Assembly (NCBI RefSeq): GCF_009727055.1
Contig: NC_052351.1
Span: 52,636,430-52,700,429, forward strand
Direction of reading: 5' to 3'
Source: Benincasa hispida
Taxonomy: Eukaryota; Streptophyta; Magnoliopsida; Cucurbitales; Cucurbitaceae
Length of the DNA: 64,000 nt
Positions 1-11,165 of the stretch are shown here, piece by piece. Both the position numbers and the translations under genes were made by a program. The number at the start of each line of letters is the position of its first letter. Position 1 is the stretch's first letter. The notes under the pieces were generated by a model. That model made no database searches. It saw nothing but the letters and a program-made list of their open reading frames with translations, and was not told the DNA's origin.

Positions 1-200
1 TCATGTTATACTTTTTTACCGAAAAAATGGATTTGGCAAGGGAACTTTAAAAAACGGACAGATTCGGGTTTCAGTGTCGGTTAAGAATCCAAAAAAAAAA
101 AAAAAAAGGCTTTAATGTCGGTTGCAACCGACAAGCTTTAATCACTAAAGACCTTCAATGTCGGTTGCAACCGACATTAAAGTCCGAATTTCTTCTAGTG
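1..200 (-). mobile_element. Terminal end of a CACTA (En/Spm-like) DNA transposon
   Basis: Read on the minus strand the sequence begins CACTAGAAGAAATTCGG at position 200, the CACTA terminal signature. Inside it lie two copies of the subterminal palindromic word GTCGGTTGCAACCGAC (about 117-133 and 162-176). The rest of the element lies before the window. The host sequence resumes with TAA at 201, which could be one half of the 3-bp target duplication. From 201 on, the sequence matches 43062 onward, which has no such element, so the border is well supported. No transposase is visible. Confidence 0.8.
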
Positions 201-486
201 TAAATTTAAAATTTATTGAAAGTTTAGGTTTTAAAATTGGACATTTGATATTATAAGGATTAAAATTAAAAGAAATTCTTATAAATAGAAAAATCCCAAA
301 AATATTTACACATTATAACAAAAATTAAAAAATTTCAAATATAAAGACAAAATTGATAAAACATTTAGGTTCAACTACTAAAGTACAATCAACTACTAAC
401 GTATAATCTTGTTAAAATATTTAGGTTCTAAGATTCTTTGGTGCTTCAATTATTCTTATATTTCTTGTAATAGTCAGCATATCTTA
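201..486. repeat. Flank of the segmental duplication, upstream of gypsy copy 1
   Basis: This noncoding AT-rich stretch is closely similar to 43062-43345, which lies directly upstream of gypsy copy 3. It is also similar, with about 300 extra bases, to 15850-16377 upstream of copy 2. Flank and element therefore moved together. No gene is seen here. Confidence 0.75.
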
Positions 487-1177
487 TGATATAAACAAGG
501 ACGCTCTTGTGTTACTTTTGGGACCAATCACACGCTCAAGAGCCAAGAAGCTATAGTTAGCATTGAATTCTCACATTCAAGCGGAGGTGAACTCAATTTA
601 GGGGATCCAAGCAACAAAATCTAATCAGAAGTTTTATAATTGTTTCAGTTGATGCTACAAGATAAAACCGATTGAACATTGTTAATCTATTTTAATTTGT
701 AACCATACCATAATTTTTTTAGTTATTTTCATTATTGGACCCATTCATGTTTTATAGGGTTTTTAATTCATTTTGAATTAGGGGTAGAATGGACTTCTTA
801 AGTCCCTTTAGTTAAATAGGATGAGTTTAAAGGAGGGAACAAAAATACAGTACATAGGTTTTGATGTTTTGAGTTTTTGGGTTTTCTTTGAATGAAAATT
901 CTCTGGTAAATGATAGAGTTTCATAGCCACTTTTGTAATTCTTGAATTATGGTTGCATGCCAAGAACATTCAACTAAGTCTGATCATCTTGCTTGTGGAA
1001 TGTTTGAACTTGGAGTAAGAAACTAGTTCTTCTTATCTCTTGGTCATTGATCAAAAGGTAATCTAAATCTAATCATTCCCTTTAGGAATTTTGTCAAATT
1101 GATTGGAGTTTTAGAATTTGTTATTAGGGGTCCAACTTTTGGATTCCTAATTTTTGAAGTCTAGGATTTTCATATCA
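487..1177 (+). repeat. 5' LTR of gypsy copy 1
   Basis: It runs from TGATAT at 487 to CATATCA ending at 1177, about 691 bp. It matches 16378-17069 and the interrupted LTR at 43346-44730. The partial 3' LTR at 7166-7503 matches its first half. Confidence 0.85.
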
Positions 1178-1179
1178 TT

Positions 1180-1191
1180 TGGTATTAGAGC
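1180..1191 (+). other. Primer binding site, initiator tRNA-Met type, copy 1
   Basis: TGGTATTAGAGC lies two bases after the LTR. It differs by one C-to-T change from TGGTATCAGAGC, the complement of the 3' end of plant initiator tRNA-Met, which is intact in copies 2 and 3. Confidence 0.85.
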
Positions 1192-2121
1192 CTAGACTCT
1201 AGAATGCATATATGTTTTCTTTGATTGCTTTCTTTGTTGAGTTTATTTTCTGATTAGAAATAGAGTTTTTGTTGTGTTGTTATTTTTTTTTTTTAAAAAA
1301 AGATCAAAATCTTAGGTTTAATTGATTGCTAAAATTTGATTTTGAAATTGAGCTGTAAAAAAAGAAAATCCTTCGCGAAGCAAAAAAAAAAGGAAATTCT
1401 AGGAGGTTGTGTGAATTTGAAAGCAGAAGAAGAAAAAATTGGAAGGAGCGACTGGCGATGATTTGAGAAAGAAATTAAAAAATAAAATAAAAATCGAAGA
1501 GGCTGGCCCCATATCATAAATTCGAATAAAAAATGTCAAGCAGACACGTCAAGCAATTAGGTCAAATGGGCAGGTCAAGTAAACAGCTCAATTACATGAG
1601 TTTTAAGTTGTTGAAATTCATAAGAAAATATTAGTTGTCTCAAAAGCACATTTGTTTACTAAATTTGTGTCTTTGGTTTTTTTTATGTTCCTAATTCTTG
1701 TTTCCTTCTTATCATTGATTTATCTAGTAGTTTGTTATCTTTGTCCATCTTGCTTAATTATTTGAATTTTGAATATTAGATTCTTAATTCTAGATATCAT
1801 ATTCTTATTGTTTTGTGTCCTAGTTTGTTGGATCTTGAACATTAGGATTTTGATTTCTAGTTTTCATTTTTGTTTAATTTAACTGATTCTTTGCTTGAGT
1901 TTCACACTTTACACTCATTCTTGCTTGATTTGTTTTGGCATGCTCTTCTGATCTTCATTGCAAAATTTTGGCTCATCACCCTATTGAGAAAGTCCATCTT
2001 TGTGAAAGAGTGCCTGCGTTAAAGAGTGTAAACACGAGTGAACATCACCTATCGAATGAAACACGTGAAGAAGTGATTTGTGAGATTCACTTTTCTTTCA
2101 CTTGTTTTTTGTTTTCCAACA

Positions 2122-3008
2122 ATGTCTAGCAATGGAGGTGTTCCATAGGGACAGTTACAAGAAGGACTCAATGAGGGAGTAATGTGAAACTTAGAAGCCT
2201 TAATTAATGCGAGACTGGATAGAATAGACCAAAGGCTTCAAGCTAGGAAAAGACCTCATGTAAGAAGGCGAGTTGTGGATGTTCCTGAGGAGGAAGAAGA
2301 CTCAAAGCAAAATGAATCTAACCTTGACCTTACTATAGATGGGCCTAGAAGAGGGCAGCGACTGGATTTAGTGGAAGATGGGGTTTTCACAATAAAATAC
2401 TGCAAGGTAGAAAAGAACCCCACTATAGAGATTAAGGTTTTGGAAACATTGAAGTTAAATTTCCAAAATTTTATGGTACACCTGATACTAAAGACTTTTT
2501 CTAATAGGAACATGAGGCAAAACATATTTTTTTCGTGGTAAGGAACTCTCTAAGGAGAAAAAGGTAACTACCTCTATAACGCATTTTAACAGGTATGCAC
2601 AAAATTGGTGGGATAAGGTGTGTTCTAAAGAGAAGAAGGCGCCAAGAAGATCCCATGGAAACATGGCTAGAATTGAGCAAGCTTATGAAGAGGCAGTTTG
2701 TGTTAAAACATTACTTGAGAGGTTGTACACAAAGACTTCAGGATTTGCGCCAAGGGAGTAAGAGTGTAAAAGATTATTTCTAGGAGATGAAGATGTTAAT
2801 GGAAAGATTGGAGATAGATGACGATGAAGAGAACACAACGGCCAAATTTCTTTATGGATTAAATATTGATGTGTTTGAACATGTTGAATTGCAAGTGTAC
2901 GAAGATATGGAGAACTTAGTGAATCTTGCAATGAAGGTTGAAAAGAAATTTCATAGACGCAAATCAAGGTACACTTATAAGGAGCTTTCACCCTTCAGGG
3001 GCATATAA
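2122..3008 (+). pseudogene. gag remnant, gypsy copy 1
   Basis: An ATG at 2122 is followed after eight codons by TAG (2146-2148), where Gln (CAG) is expected. Copy 2 has the same stop. Downstream pieces in several frames align with the gag of copies 2 and 3, for example the acidic stretch ending in MKMLMERLEIDDDEEN and the VEKKFHRRKSRYT segment. The CCHC knuckle seen in copies 2 and 3 is deleted here. No functional capsid protein can be made. Confidence 0.75.
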
Positions 3009-3019
3009 CATTAGATGAC

Positions 3020-4195
3020 TTTATTCTAGGTGCCCAAATTCCAAACCGACCAACCTACCGAACCAATCCACAAGAGGCCAAAAAGATTTAGAAGTAAGTA
3101 GATGAGTTGCTTGCTCACGGATATGTACGTGAAAGTTTAAGTCCTTACAGCGTTCTAGTCTTACTTGTACCTAAGAAAGATGGATCTTGGAGAATGTATG
3201 TTGATTGTAGGACTATTGATAAAATTACAATTAAGTATAGACATCATATCCCTAGGTTGGATAACATGCTAGATGAATTGTATGGTTATAGATTGTTTAC
3301 AAAAAAGACTTAAAATCTGAATATCATCAAATTAGAATGAATTTTGGAGTTGAATGAAAAACTACTTTTATGAGACTTATGAACCATGTATTGCATCAAT
3401 TTTTAGAAGAGTTTGTAGTGGTTTATTTTGATGGCATCCTAATATACTCTAAGACTTTAGAGGATTATGTGATGCATGTTAGGTGTGTTTTGATTGCAAT
3501 TAAAAAGGAAAAGCTTTATACTAATCTCAAAAAGTGTTGTTTTCGCATGGAAAAGGTAAGCTTCATAGGTTTTGTAGTTTCTAAACATAAAGTGGAAGTT
3601 GATTCTAAAAAGGTTAAACCAATTAAGAAGTGAACTACACCTAAAATGCTAGTGAAATTAGGAGTTTTCATCAGCTAGCTAGTTTCTATAGGAGGTTCAT
3701 AGAGATCTTAGTTCCATACTTGCACAACTTAATGAACTTATAAAGGAAAATGTAAAGTTTGAGCGGGGACAAGCACAAGAACACGCTTTGAACCATTTGA
3801 AAGATAACTTATGTAATGTACATTTATTTGCCTTGCCTAATTTTGAGCTAACATTTGAAATTGAGTGTGATGCCAGTTGAATAAGAATTGAGGTTGTTTT
3901 AATGCAGGATCAAAGATAATTGATGTACTTCAGTGAGAAGTTAAATGGAGCTATCTTGAAATATCCTACATAAGGAGCTTCATGCCTTAGTGAGAGTACT
4001 ACAAACGTGGCAATAATACTTGTGGCCAAAGGAGTTTGTTGTTCATATTGACCACCAAAGTTTACAACACTTGAAATGCCAACAAAATCTGAATTGAAAA
4101 CACGCAAAATGGTTGGAGTTTATTGAAACTTTTCCTTATGTGATACGATATAAGAAAGGTAAGGAAAATGTAGTTGCTGATGTGCTATCTAGGAG
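3020..4195 (+). pseudogene. Reverse transcriptase and RNase H remnant, gypsy copy 1
   Basis: The readable RT motifs include [11 protein letters not shown] (about 3160-3200) and [13 protein letters not shown] (about 3416-3455). The catalytic YxDD box reads YFDG (GGC at 3433-3435). A stop at 3095-3097 (TAA for Gln) and one at 3631-3633 (TGA for Trp before PTPK) are shared with the other two copies. The palm segment between LFTK and MRLMN is deleted. RNase H-like sequence (FELTFEIE, then a stop in the DASG motif) runs from about 3840. It is inactive. Confidence 0.8.
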
Positions 4196-4199
4196 GTAT

Positions 4200-5030
4200 A
4201 TCTTTTTAAACATCCTTCACACTAGGTCGCTTGGTTTTTAACATATTAAGATATTGTATGCACAAGACACTTTTTTGTACCTATTGTTGAAAATATCAAG
4301 CAAAAACGTATCGTGCCTGATTATATGATGTTTTATGAGTTTCTATTTAGGAAGAATAAGCTTTACATTCTCACTTGTTCTATTCATGAGTTATTAGTTA
4401 AAGAAGCATATGGAGGATGTTTAATGGGACATTCTTGGGTCACTAAGTCATATGACATGTTGAGTGAACATTTTTATTGGCCTAAAATGAGGCTTGATGT
4501 ACATAAAGAGTGTGAAAGATGCATTGCAAGGGTAGGGAAGCCAAGTGTAAGTCAAGACCATGTGGTCAATATTTACCGTTACCAACTCCTAGTGAATTGT
4601 GGTTAGATATAAGAAATGGATTTTGTGCTTGGATTAGCTCAATCTAAGGGAGGAAAGGAAAACATTTTTGTTGTATTTTACAGGTTTAGTGAAGTGGCAG
4701 ATTTCATTGCATGTAATAAAACTAATGATGCTAAACATGTAGCTAACTTGTTCTTTAAGGTTGTGGTTAAATTTCATGGCATTTTTAGAAGCATTGTTAG
4801 TAAATTTTTAAGTCATTTTTGGAAAGTACTTTGTGGAAAGCTTGATATTAAAACAGTTTACTCCACTACGTATCCTCAGATTGATGGACAAACTTAGACA
4901 GGTCAATAGAACAATGGTGACTATTGTTAGGGTTGTAATAGATGGAAACACAAAAACATGGGAGGGTTTTCTACAATTTATTGAATAGGGTTGTTCATAG
5001 TGTCACTAAATGTACATCGTTTGAGACATT
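4200..5030 (+). pseudogene. Integrase remnant, first part, gypsy copy 1
   Basis: The zinc-binding HHCC region is recognisable (HELLVKEAYGG ... HKECERC; the second His is Tyr here). It is followed by the catalytic-core start MDFVLGL at 4616. Frameshifts and stops interrupt the core. The integrase is split at 5030 by a solo LTR and resumes at 6601. Confidence 0.75.
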
Positions 5031-5949
5031 TTATCTGTTAGGTTTTATGTCCTAAAACTCGTAGTTAATAAAAGATAAACATATTCTATAGTCAATAAAC
5101 TTATTATTGATTTTAAAAATTGCATATGTAAAAGTCTAAATCCAATAAACTAAGATCTATGGCTATTATATGGATACTTAAACTTTATGTAGAGACGTAG
5201 AGATGAATCAAGTTCGAGTAAACAGCCAAAACGGTCTATAGTACATGATTAAGGTTGGGTGCAGTCTACTGTGTAGCTGTTACAAGTTGTTGTAAAGATA
5301 CTACAAACGAAGTGATCTAGATTCGTTCATGTATTGACATGGGGAGTGGGGGTGTCCTATGCAATGAGTTTGTATAAGATCAGACCAAGAAATAAGTTAC
5401 TCTTAATTTATAACGTTGTTTACTATTTAAGACTGAATATTTCGCTTAGATGACCTAGGTAACTCGATCTTAATCCTGAGTTATCTATGAACTTCTGTTT
5501 ATTTGGGATTATCCTTAGATTTGCATGGGTGGGGGTTGGCTCAACAGTGCCGGCTCAATAAACCTCCCATTTCAGGGGTAAGACTATGTAGATAGCTGGG
5601 GACATAGAATGCAAGATAGAATTCACGCCTACCCTATTTAGGGATAGGAGAAAGGTTGTTCTCTTAAGTACTGAATCCAGGTCTTGAACAAGGGGCCCCA
5701 CCCTCTCACTGGGCTGGGAGGGATCTGGTTTAGTGACTTGATCACAAACTAAATGTTCATTAAAAGATCAGTAGGAATTTAAGGAACAAGACGTAATCTC
5801 AGGGGTACAACAAACATTTCACCTAGTTTTTATTATGAACAATCTATGAAGGGTTAACTTACTAATCATAGTTATATCGAGTAGACATAATATATCTACA
5901 GTGAGAGGAATGCAACTATTGGCTTTAGTGGAGTGACCCATTAGTAAAC

Positions 5950-5987
5950 CTGTCTCTTATACACATCTAGATGTGTATAAGAGACAG
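5950..5987. other. Nextera mate-pair junction adapter left in the assembly, site 1
   Basis: The 38-bp palindrome consists of CTGTCTCTTATACACATCT followed by its reverse complement. This is two head-to-head Tn5 mosaic ends, the Illumina Nextera circularisation junction. About 70 bp before it (from about 5873) is repeated with differences right after it. This is technical, not genomic, sequence. Confidence 0.97.
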
Positions 5988-6101
5988 GTTATATCGAGTA
6001 GACATAATATATCTACAGTGAGGGGAGTTCAACTATTGGCTTTAGTGGAGTGACCCACTAGTAAACGAATGGGGGTTAGTTCGGTCTAATGAGTTTAGCT
6101 A

Positions 6102-6139
6102 CTGTCTCTTATACACATCTAGATGTGTATAAGAGACAG
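6102..6139. other. Nextera mate-pair junction adapter left in the assembly, site 2
   Basis: The same 38-bp palindrome occurs a second time. Compared with the related fragment at 8302-8985, about 390 bp of family X sequence (counterpart of about 8440-8830) is missing across this junction. That is the pattern of a chimeric join. Confidence 0.97.
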
Positions 6140-6600
6140 CAACAATCCTACTTGCTCTTGCTTCAATACTCCAAGCATGAGCTGCATCTCATGTAACCTT
6201 CTTCTCTGCATGAATGTCCTCAATAAATGGAGAAGATGGAAGTGGAATTGAGACATGCATCGGTTGAATTTTTACTGAAAATTTTGAGTTGAAGAAAGTG
6301 TTTTTCAAGTGGGTGCAACATTGAGTTCTTCTCCAAATTCTCTTTATTCAAGCTTATTTTGAGTCCCACAACTCAATCTAAAGCTCCAAGAGAACAGTAG
6401 ATAAGATCTTGAGGTGATTCACAAGAAGATTTGGAGAAGACTTGCAGTTGAATTCGAGATTAAAGAAGTTCTACAAAAGTATGACTTGAAACCCTCTTAT
6501 TATTGTATGAGCATACTTTATTTACAACCAAAATTAATGAATTAGAATGCTTATTGATCCTTGTTGCTTCTGCTGCATGCTAATATACTTATACATTATC

Positions 6601-6985
6601 ACTTATTGATTTGTTGTCTTTGCTTTCAAACACGGTTGTGAATTTTTAAGCTAATGAGAAGGCCACTGCCATTTGAAAGCTACATAAAGAGGTTAAAGAA
6701 AGGATTGAAAAGCAAAATGGCAAGGTAATGAAGAGGGCTAACCAACATCGAAAGCCTATGATATTTAAGGAGGGGATTGGGTTTAGGTCCACGTTCGGAA
6801 GGAAAGATTTCCACATCAACGAGATTGTAAGTTAATTCCGAAAGAAGATTGACCTTTTTTAAATGATGAAGAAAATCAATGACAATGCATACCAGATTGA
6901 TCCTGATGGTAAATATTGTATGATTGCAACTTTTAAGCTTTCTTACTTAACTCCTTTTGATGTAGAAATGAACTTGATTCGAAGA
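6601..6985 (+). pseudogene. Integrase C-terminal remnant, gypsy copy 1
   Basis: After the solo LTR the gypsy reading resumes with the segment equivalent to 22190-22580 of copy 2. This is the ANEK-like stretch, the DNAYQIDPDGK stretch around 6880-6910, and a final ATFKLSYLTPFD-like stretch, typical of the integrase C-terminal region of this type of Ty3/gypsy element. Several frame breaks are present. Confidence 0.65.
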
Positions 6986-7155
6986 TGAATCCTTCAAAAG
7001 GGGGAGAAGATAGGGGTGAGTATCCGTCGGGCGGAGTCAGATTTAGATAAAAACTGCCACCAACCAACGAACTCATCAGTTTTATCGACCAATTTTCTTT
7101 AGTTCCATCAGTTTTAGTCGTTCGGATCAATTTTTCAGCTATCTTTGTTCACTCC

Positions 7156-7165
7156 TAGGAGAAGA
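7156..7165 (+). other. Polypurine tract, gypsy copy 1
   Basis: AGGAGAAGA directly precedes the 3' LTR start TGATATGAACC at 7166, the expected place for the plus-strand primer. A longer purine run (about 6996-7012) lies further upstream. Confidence 0.6.
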
Positions 7166-7503
7166 TGATATGAACCAGATGTTCTTATATTATCTCCGGG
7201 ATCAATCACACACTCAAGAACCAAGAAGCTACAATTAGTGTTGAATTCTCACACCCAAGCGAAGGTGAACTTAAATTGAGGGGATTTAAGCAACACCATC
7301 TTATCAGAAACTATATAATTGGTTTCAATTTATGCTACAAGATGAAACCGACTGAACTTTGTTAATTTATTTTAATTTGTAGACATACCTTAATTTTTTG
7401 GGTATTTTCATTATTGAACCCATATATTCTTTGTTTAGATTTTTAGTTCTTTTTGAGTTAGGGATAGAATGGACTTTTTAAGTCCCTTTAGTTAAATTGG
7501 ATG
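7166..7503 (+). repeat. Truncated 3' LTR of gypsy copy 1
   Basis: It starts with TGATATGAACC and matches the first half of the 5' LTR up to GTTAAATTGGATG. The sequence then departs completely. The second half of the LTR is lost. Confidence 0.8.
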
Positions 7504-8301
7504 CTAACTAACAAAAGAAAGAGAAATTAGGAAGAAGCACATGGATAATGAATAGTTTTTCATAATTGAAGTATGACTCTCTCAAAATTATTATAATTTA
7601 GAAAAAAAATTAATAAATACAATTTCATAAATATATATGGTCTTAAATTAAAGATTTTGAAACAAAGTTTGAAGGACTTGTTGTAGGCTTGTAGCCATCT
7701 TAATTTTAAATAAGGGAGGCCAAATAGAACAATAATAATAAATAAACAACTGTAATTGAGTTAAAATATCAATTTAGTCCTTGTAGTTTGAAATATGTTT
7801 AATTCTAGTTCTCGTACTATAAAACAAGGATCACAATTTCCCTACTTAAGCAGGTAATTAAGGGAATTAACTAAGTATAAGTTAAATCATATGTTAAAAA
7901 GAAGGAAAATTCTAAGTGTTGGAATAGATTTTCTTTGAGTAGCTTTGAGTTGAGCCTTAACTAGTGAAAATTTGGCTAAGTTTGAAGTAAAAAAGAAACC
8001 ATGTGTTTGGTGTTAGGAAACATTAACGCATAAGGCTTTAAGGAGGCTAAGTTTATAAAGGTTAAAAGAAATTAAGCCTTAAAGCCAAGGACAACCATGT
8101 GTGGAGTTTATGAAGTTTGCCCAATAGTTGGCATGACAAGGGACGCATATTAGTCGAAGCATTGGCAAGAGGCGTTGCCCAAAGGTTGCTCATGCATTGG
8201 GATGATAAGAAGCTGTGTGAGCGAGAGCAAGAGGGCTAGACAATGAGTGCAAGGCGCTGGGCGTTGGAGTGATGCGCATGGACAATCATGTAGCTACATG
8301 T
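7504..8301. other. Noncoding stretch without recognisable gene
   Basis: AT-rich to about 7910, then more mixed. The 7910-8301 part may be internal sequence of the LTR element that ends at 11165, but no domain is visible. Confidence 0.4.
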
Positions 8302-8985
8302 GGCGTTAACTTACTAATCATAGTTATATCGAGTAGACATAATATATCTACAGTGAGAGGAATGCAACTATTGGCTTTAGTGGAGTGACCCATTAGTAAC
8401 GAATGAGGGTTAATTAAGTGTAAAGAGTTTAGCCAATTCATCTTGGATCGTTGAGCCCATGATCTATAGGTCCACAAGGTCTCCCTACTTGCTCGTAATG
8501 AATTAGCTTTAGAGTAGAGTGATAAGTTAATTTGAAACATTCAAATTAGAAATAAGGGAATGAGTAATTATATGAGATATATTTACGTGGGTAGAATTTG
8601 TGTAAAATTAATTTAATATTTGATATTAAATTAATTAAAATTTTTAATTAATTATTTATTATTAATTTTATTATATAATTAATTTATGAAATTAATTTTG
8701 TAAAATTAATAAATATTTTCAGTTTTGAAAAACAAAATTTATTTTAGAAATCATTTTGAAAAACAACATTGGGAAAACATAAGAAAAGAGAAAAATTAGA
8801 TTTCTCCACTAAACACCTTCAAGTTGCTCACAACAATCCTACTTGCTCTTGCTTCAATACTCCAAGCATGAGCTGCATCTCATGTAACCTTCTTCTCTGC
8901 ATGAATGTCCTCAATAAATAGAGAAGATGGAAGTGGAATTGAGACATGCATCAGTTGAATTTTTACTGAAATTTCAGACCTCACT
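8302..8985 (+). mobile_element. Fragment of family X LTR
   Basis: Closely similar to the solo LTR at 5036-6595 and to the reverse complement of 51850-52540. It includes the shared TATCGAGTAGACATAATATA stretch and the CTACTTGCTCTTGCTTC stretch. It lacks both LTR ends. It is continuous where the 5.0-kb copy is broken by adapters, which makes it the better reference. Confidence 0.75.
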
Positions 8986-9119
8986 GCCTCCCTTCTTGTT
9001 TCTCCCTTCTTTTTAAACCTCAACTTCTCCCAACAGCATTAACAATAATCCTCAACCGATTCAACCGCCGACTTTCCCTTTTCTCTTTTATTCTTACTTT
9101 TTTGATATTGTAACATAAT

Positions 9120-9420
9120 TGGAAACCTATCACGTAAGCGCTACACGATAGGCGGACTTGCTAGATGATGGACGCGATGCGTTAGACGATAGGCATCAAT
9201 ATTACACAATGAGCGACAGCGAGAGATCACTAAACGATGAACTATATAATAGGTGTATGCGCTATGTGATGGGCTATGCGCTAGACGATAAGCGACAGCG
9301 AGAGGGCTGGATGATGAGCGATAGCGAGAGGGTTAGATGATGAGCGACAATGAGAGATTAGCTAAACGATGAAGCTATACGATGAAGTGTAAGAACTACA
9401 CGATGAACTAAATGATGGGC
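9120..9420 (+). repeat. Degenerate short-word repeat (GATGAGCGACAGCGAGAG / CTAAACGATGA)
   Basis: Imperfect copies of GAGCGACAGCGAGAG and ACGATGA-type words recur about every 25-40 bp. A short open frame crosses it, but its composition follows the repeat and I do not regard it as a gene. Similar words built on CGAT and TTAGC occur at 50590-51270 and 49140-49370. Confidence 0.55.
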
Positions 9421-9679
9421 GAAGTTTTTTTGCATTTCTAAGGCTTGCGTTACACAAGGCTGATGGATTCACCCGTACAAGTGCCTATACCGAGAAGAGG
9501 TTGATCTTGAATTAGTAGGAGGTGGACAAATAGAGTTTCATGGAAGGAAGACTTATGCATGAGGAAGACAACTCAAACTTCATGCAAGTAGGTGAGTGGC
9601 ATGGAAGTAGGTGAATGGTAAGGAAGTAGGTGGTGGCAAAGCAAAGGGTAGACACTCCAAAAATTTCTTAAGAAGGAGA

Positions 9680-11165
9680 TGTCATGAATTGGAAACTTTG
9701 TAAGATGAGAAGGATAAGATCCTTTGCTATATAAATGTAACCACATGGTGTCTCTTCAGTTCATAATCTGAAATCCTCTTGAGAAATACTAGGAAGAGTG
9801 TTTGAGAGTAGTTTCAGAGGAAACCATGCGTTGATAGAGAAGTTCCAAGAGGAGGAGATGTTGTCAGACAGTGAGGTCTAGAAGTAGCATCAATTTGGGA
9901 TGAGAAGTTCTCCCATACTACTCGTGCGTTTTGAGTGATTCCAAAGCCACTTGAAAGCTCCAAGAGTCTAGCTTTCAAGATAGGGCTTCCGGAGAAGAAG
10001 TTCCAAGGAATCATGCTAGAGGGTGGAGAAAAGGCAGAAGGGTCGAACTCTCAGGTAAGCTTGGGCTAGTCTTTATGATTTAAGGATTCCAGCCAACCCA
10101 CAAGGAGTTTTGAGCTGATATTTTATGGTACGCTTCCTGCGATATTTTAGAACATGTTTTTAGAAGGAAGTGTCTCAAAATAAAGCTTAAAATGACGTGT
10201 AATATAAGCTTGAATTTGAATCTGGAATTTAGGGTTCAAAAGGGAGCTCGAGGAAACCAAGGTACTTCTAGAGAAAAAGGTTATACCCGACCAAGGTGAG
10301 TAGTAATTTCCTTTAAGTATTAAGCATATTTTATAGTATATGTATATTCTTATATTGTGAATGAGTAATTAGCATGAGAATGAGAATATGTGATCGGGAT
10401 AGTCAAGGGGTCAATAGACCTAGTTCTTGAGCCCAGACCAAAATCTCATGGGATGGTCAGGAGACCGAGAGGTCTAATTTTTGAGCCTATGAGAAAAACC
10501 TCATATGGAATGGCCAGAGGGTCGAAAGACCTAGCTTCTAGCCCATAAGCGGGGATCTATGTGCACATAGGAAACATAGGGAACACAAGAGAGTAAGCGT
10601 TTATGTTTAGTATCAGTTTAACTACCTACTATGTGTGTAGGTAGAGTCGAGATCAGACTCATTATGAGTAGTATAAGTTCAAGTATCTACTAGGTGCGTA
10701 GGTAGAATTGAGAACAACTCGTTCAAGGCTGATATTTGGATGTTAACCTCGTAGTTGTGATATACTTGTATTTTTTTATGAGTTGAAAAAGACTCTAACA
10801 GATGCTTAGCATTCATTGAGCTTCTTGAAGCTCATTCTTTTCTTTCATGCTTTTCTTCTCATGTAGTGAAAGGTGAGGAGTTCCAAGGTGTTACTAAGAT
10901 CAAGGTTTGCCATAGCAAAAGTCACACTTCCGCTTTTAGAATTGTTGATGTAAACTTTGTAGTTTAAGCCTGGGAGTTGTATAAACATTATACTGTTTTT
11001 TAATAAAATGAATTTAGTCAAATTGTTGTTGTTTATATCCTTGTTTTAAAGTTTTATGAAAATAAAGAGGTTCAAATGGGCAGTAGGTATCACAAAAGGG
11101 TGGTATCTGCGATCCTTCACGCTTCCCCTTGAGCTTAGGACGCAGGCTTGGGGCGGGGTGTGACA
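9680..11165 (+). mobile_element. LTR of another retrotransposon, probably a 3' LTR
   Basis: It runs from TGTCATG at 9680 to GGGGTGTGACA at 11165, with TGTCA and TGACA as inverted termini. A purine tract (AAGAAGGAGA) sits directly upstream and no primer binding site lies downstream, which fits a 3' LTR on the plus strand. The G-rich end is typical of long Ty3/gypsy LTRs, but the family is not assigned. The upstream internal region is not coding as far as I can see. Confidence 0.65.

Larger units (their letters stand above)
5036..6595 (+). mobile_element. Solo LTR of family X with 5-bp target duplication
   Basis: It begins TGTTAGG at 5036 and ends in CA at 6595. It is flanked by the perfect direct repeat TTATC (5031-5035 and 6596-6600). 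The interrupted integrase of copy 1 resumes right after. The same family appears as an LTR with an adjacent primer binding site at 51529-53019 on the minus strand and as a fragment at 8302-8985. The internal part is unreliable because two adapter junctions interrupt it (5950-5987, 6102-6139). No internal domain or second LTR is present, hence solo. Confidence 0.8.
487..7503 (+). mobile_element. Degraded Ty3/gypsy LTR retrotransposon, copy 1
   Basis: The element has a complete 5' LTR (487-1177), a primer binding site, remnants of gag, reverse transcriptase, RNase H and integrase in canonical Ty3/gypsy order, a short purine tract, and a 3' LTR cut off at about 7503. LTR ends are TGATATG and CATATCA, an inverted pair. 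A solo LTR of another family sits in the integrase region (5036-6595). About 1.1 kb covering the gag zinc knuckle, protease and linker is missing at about 2985, with a short shared TAAGGAGCT-like word at the join. Many stops and frameshifts make it inactive. It is paralogous to copies 2 and 3 and shares lesions with them. Confidence 0.9.

Noticed and set aside
5950..6139. Palindromes that could be taken for a real Tn5-like insertion or tiny MITE
   Set aside because: The sequence is the exact artificial Nextera junction, and it coincides with chimeric breaks.
8286..8540. 84-aa minus-strand frame
   Set aside because: It lies in a family X LTR fragment and shows no domain.
9158..9340. 60-aa frame rich in Asp and Arg
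   Set aside because: Its residues follow the degenerate DNA repeat; there is no start context or homologue I recognise.
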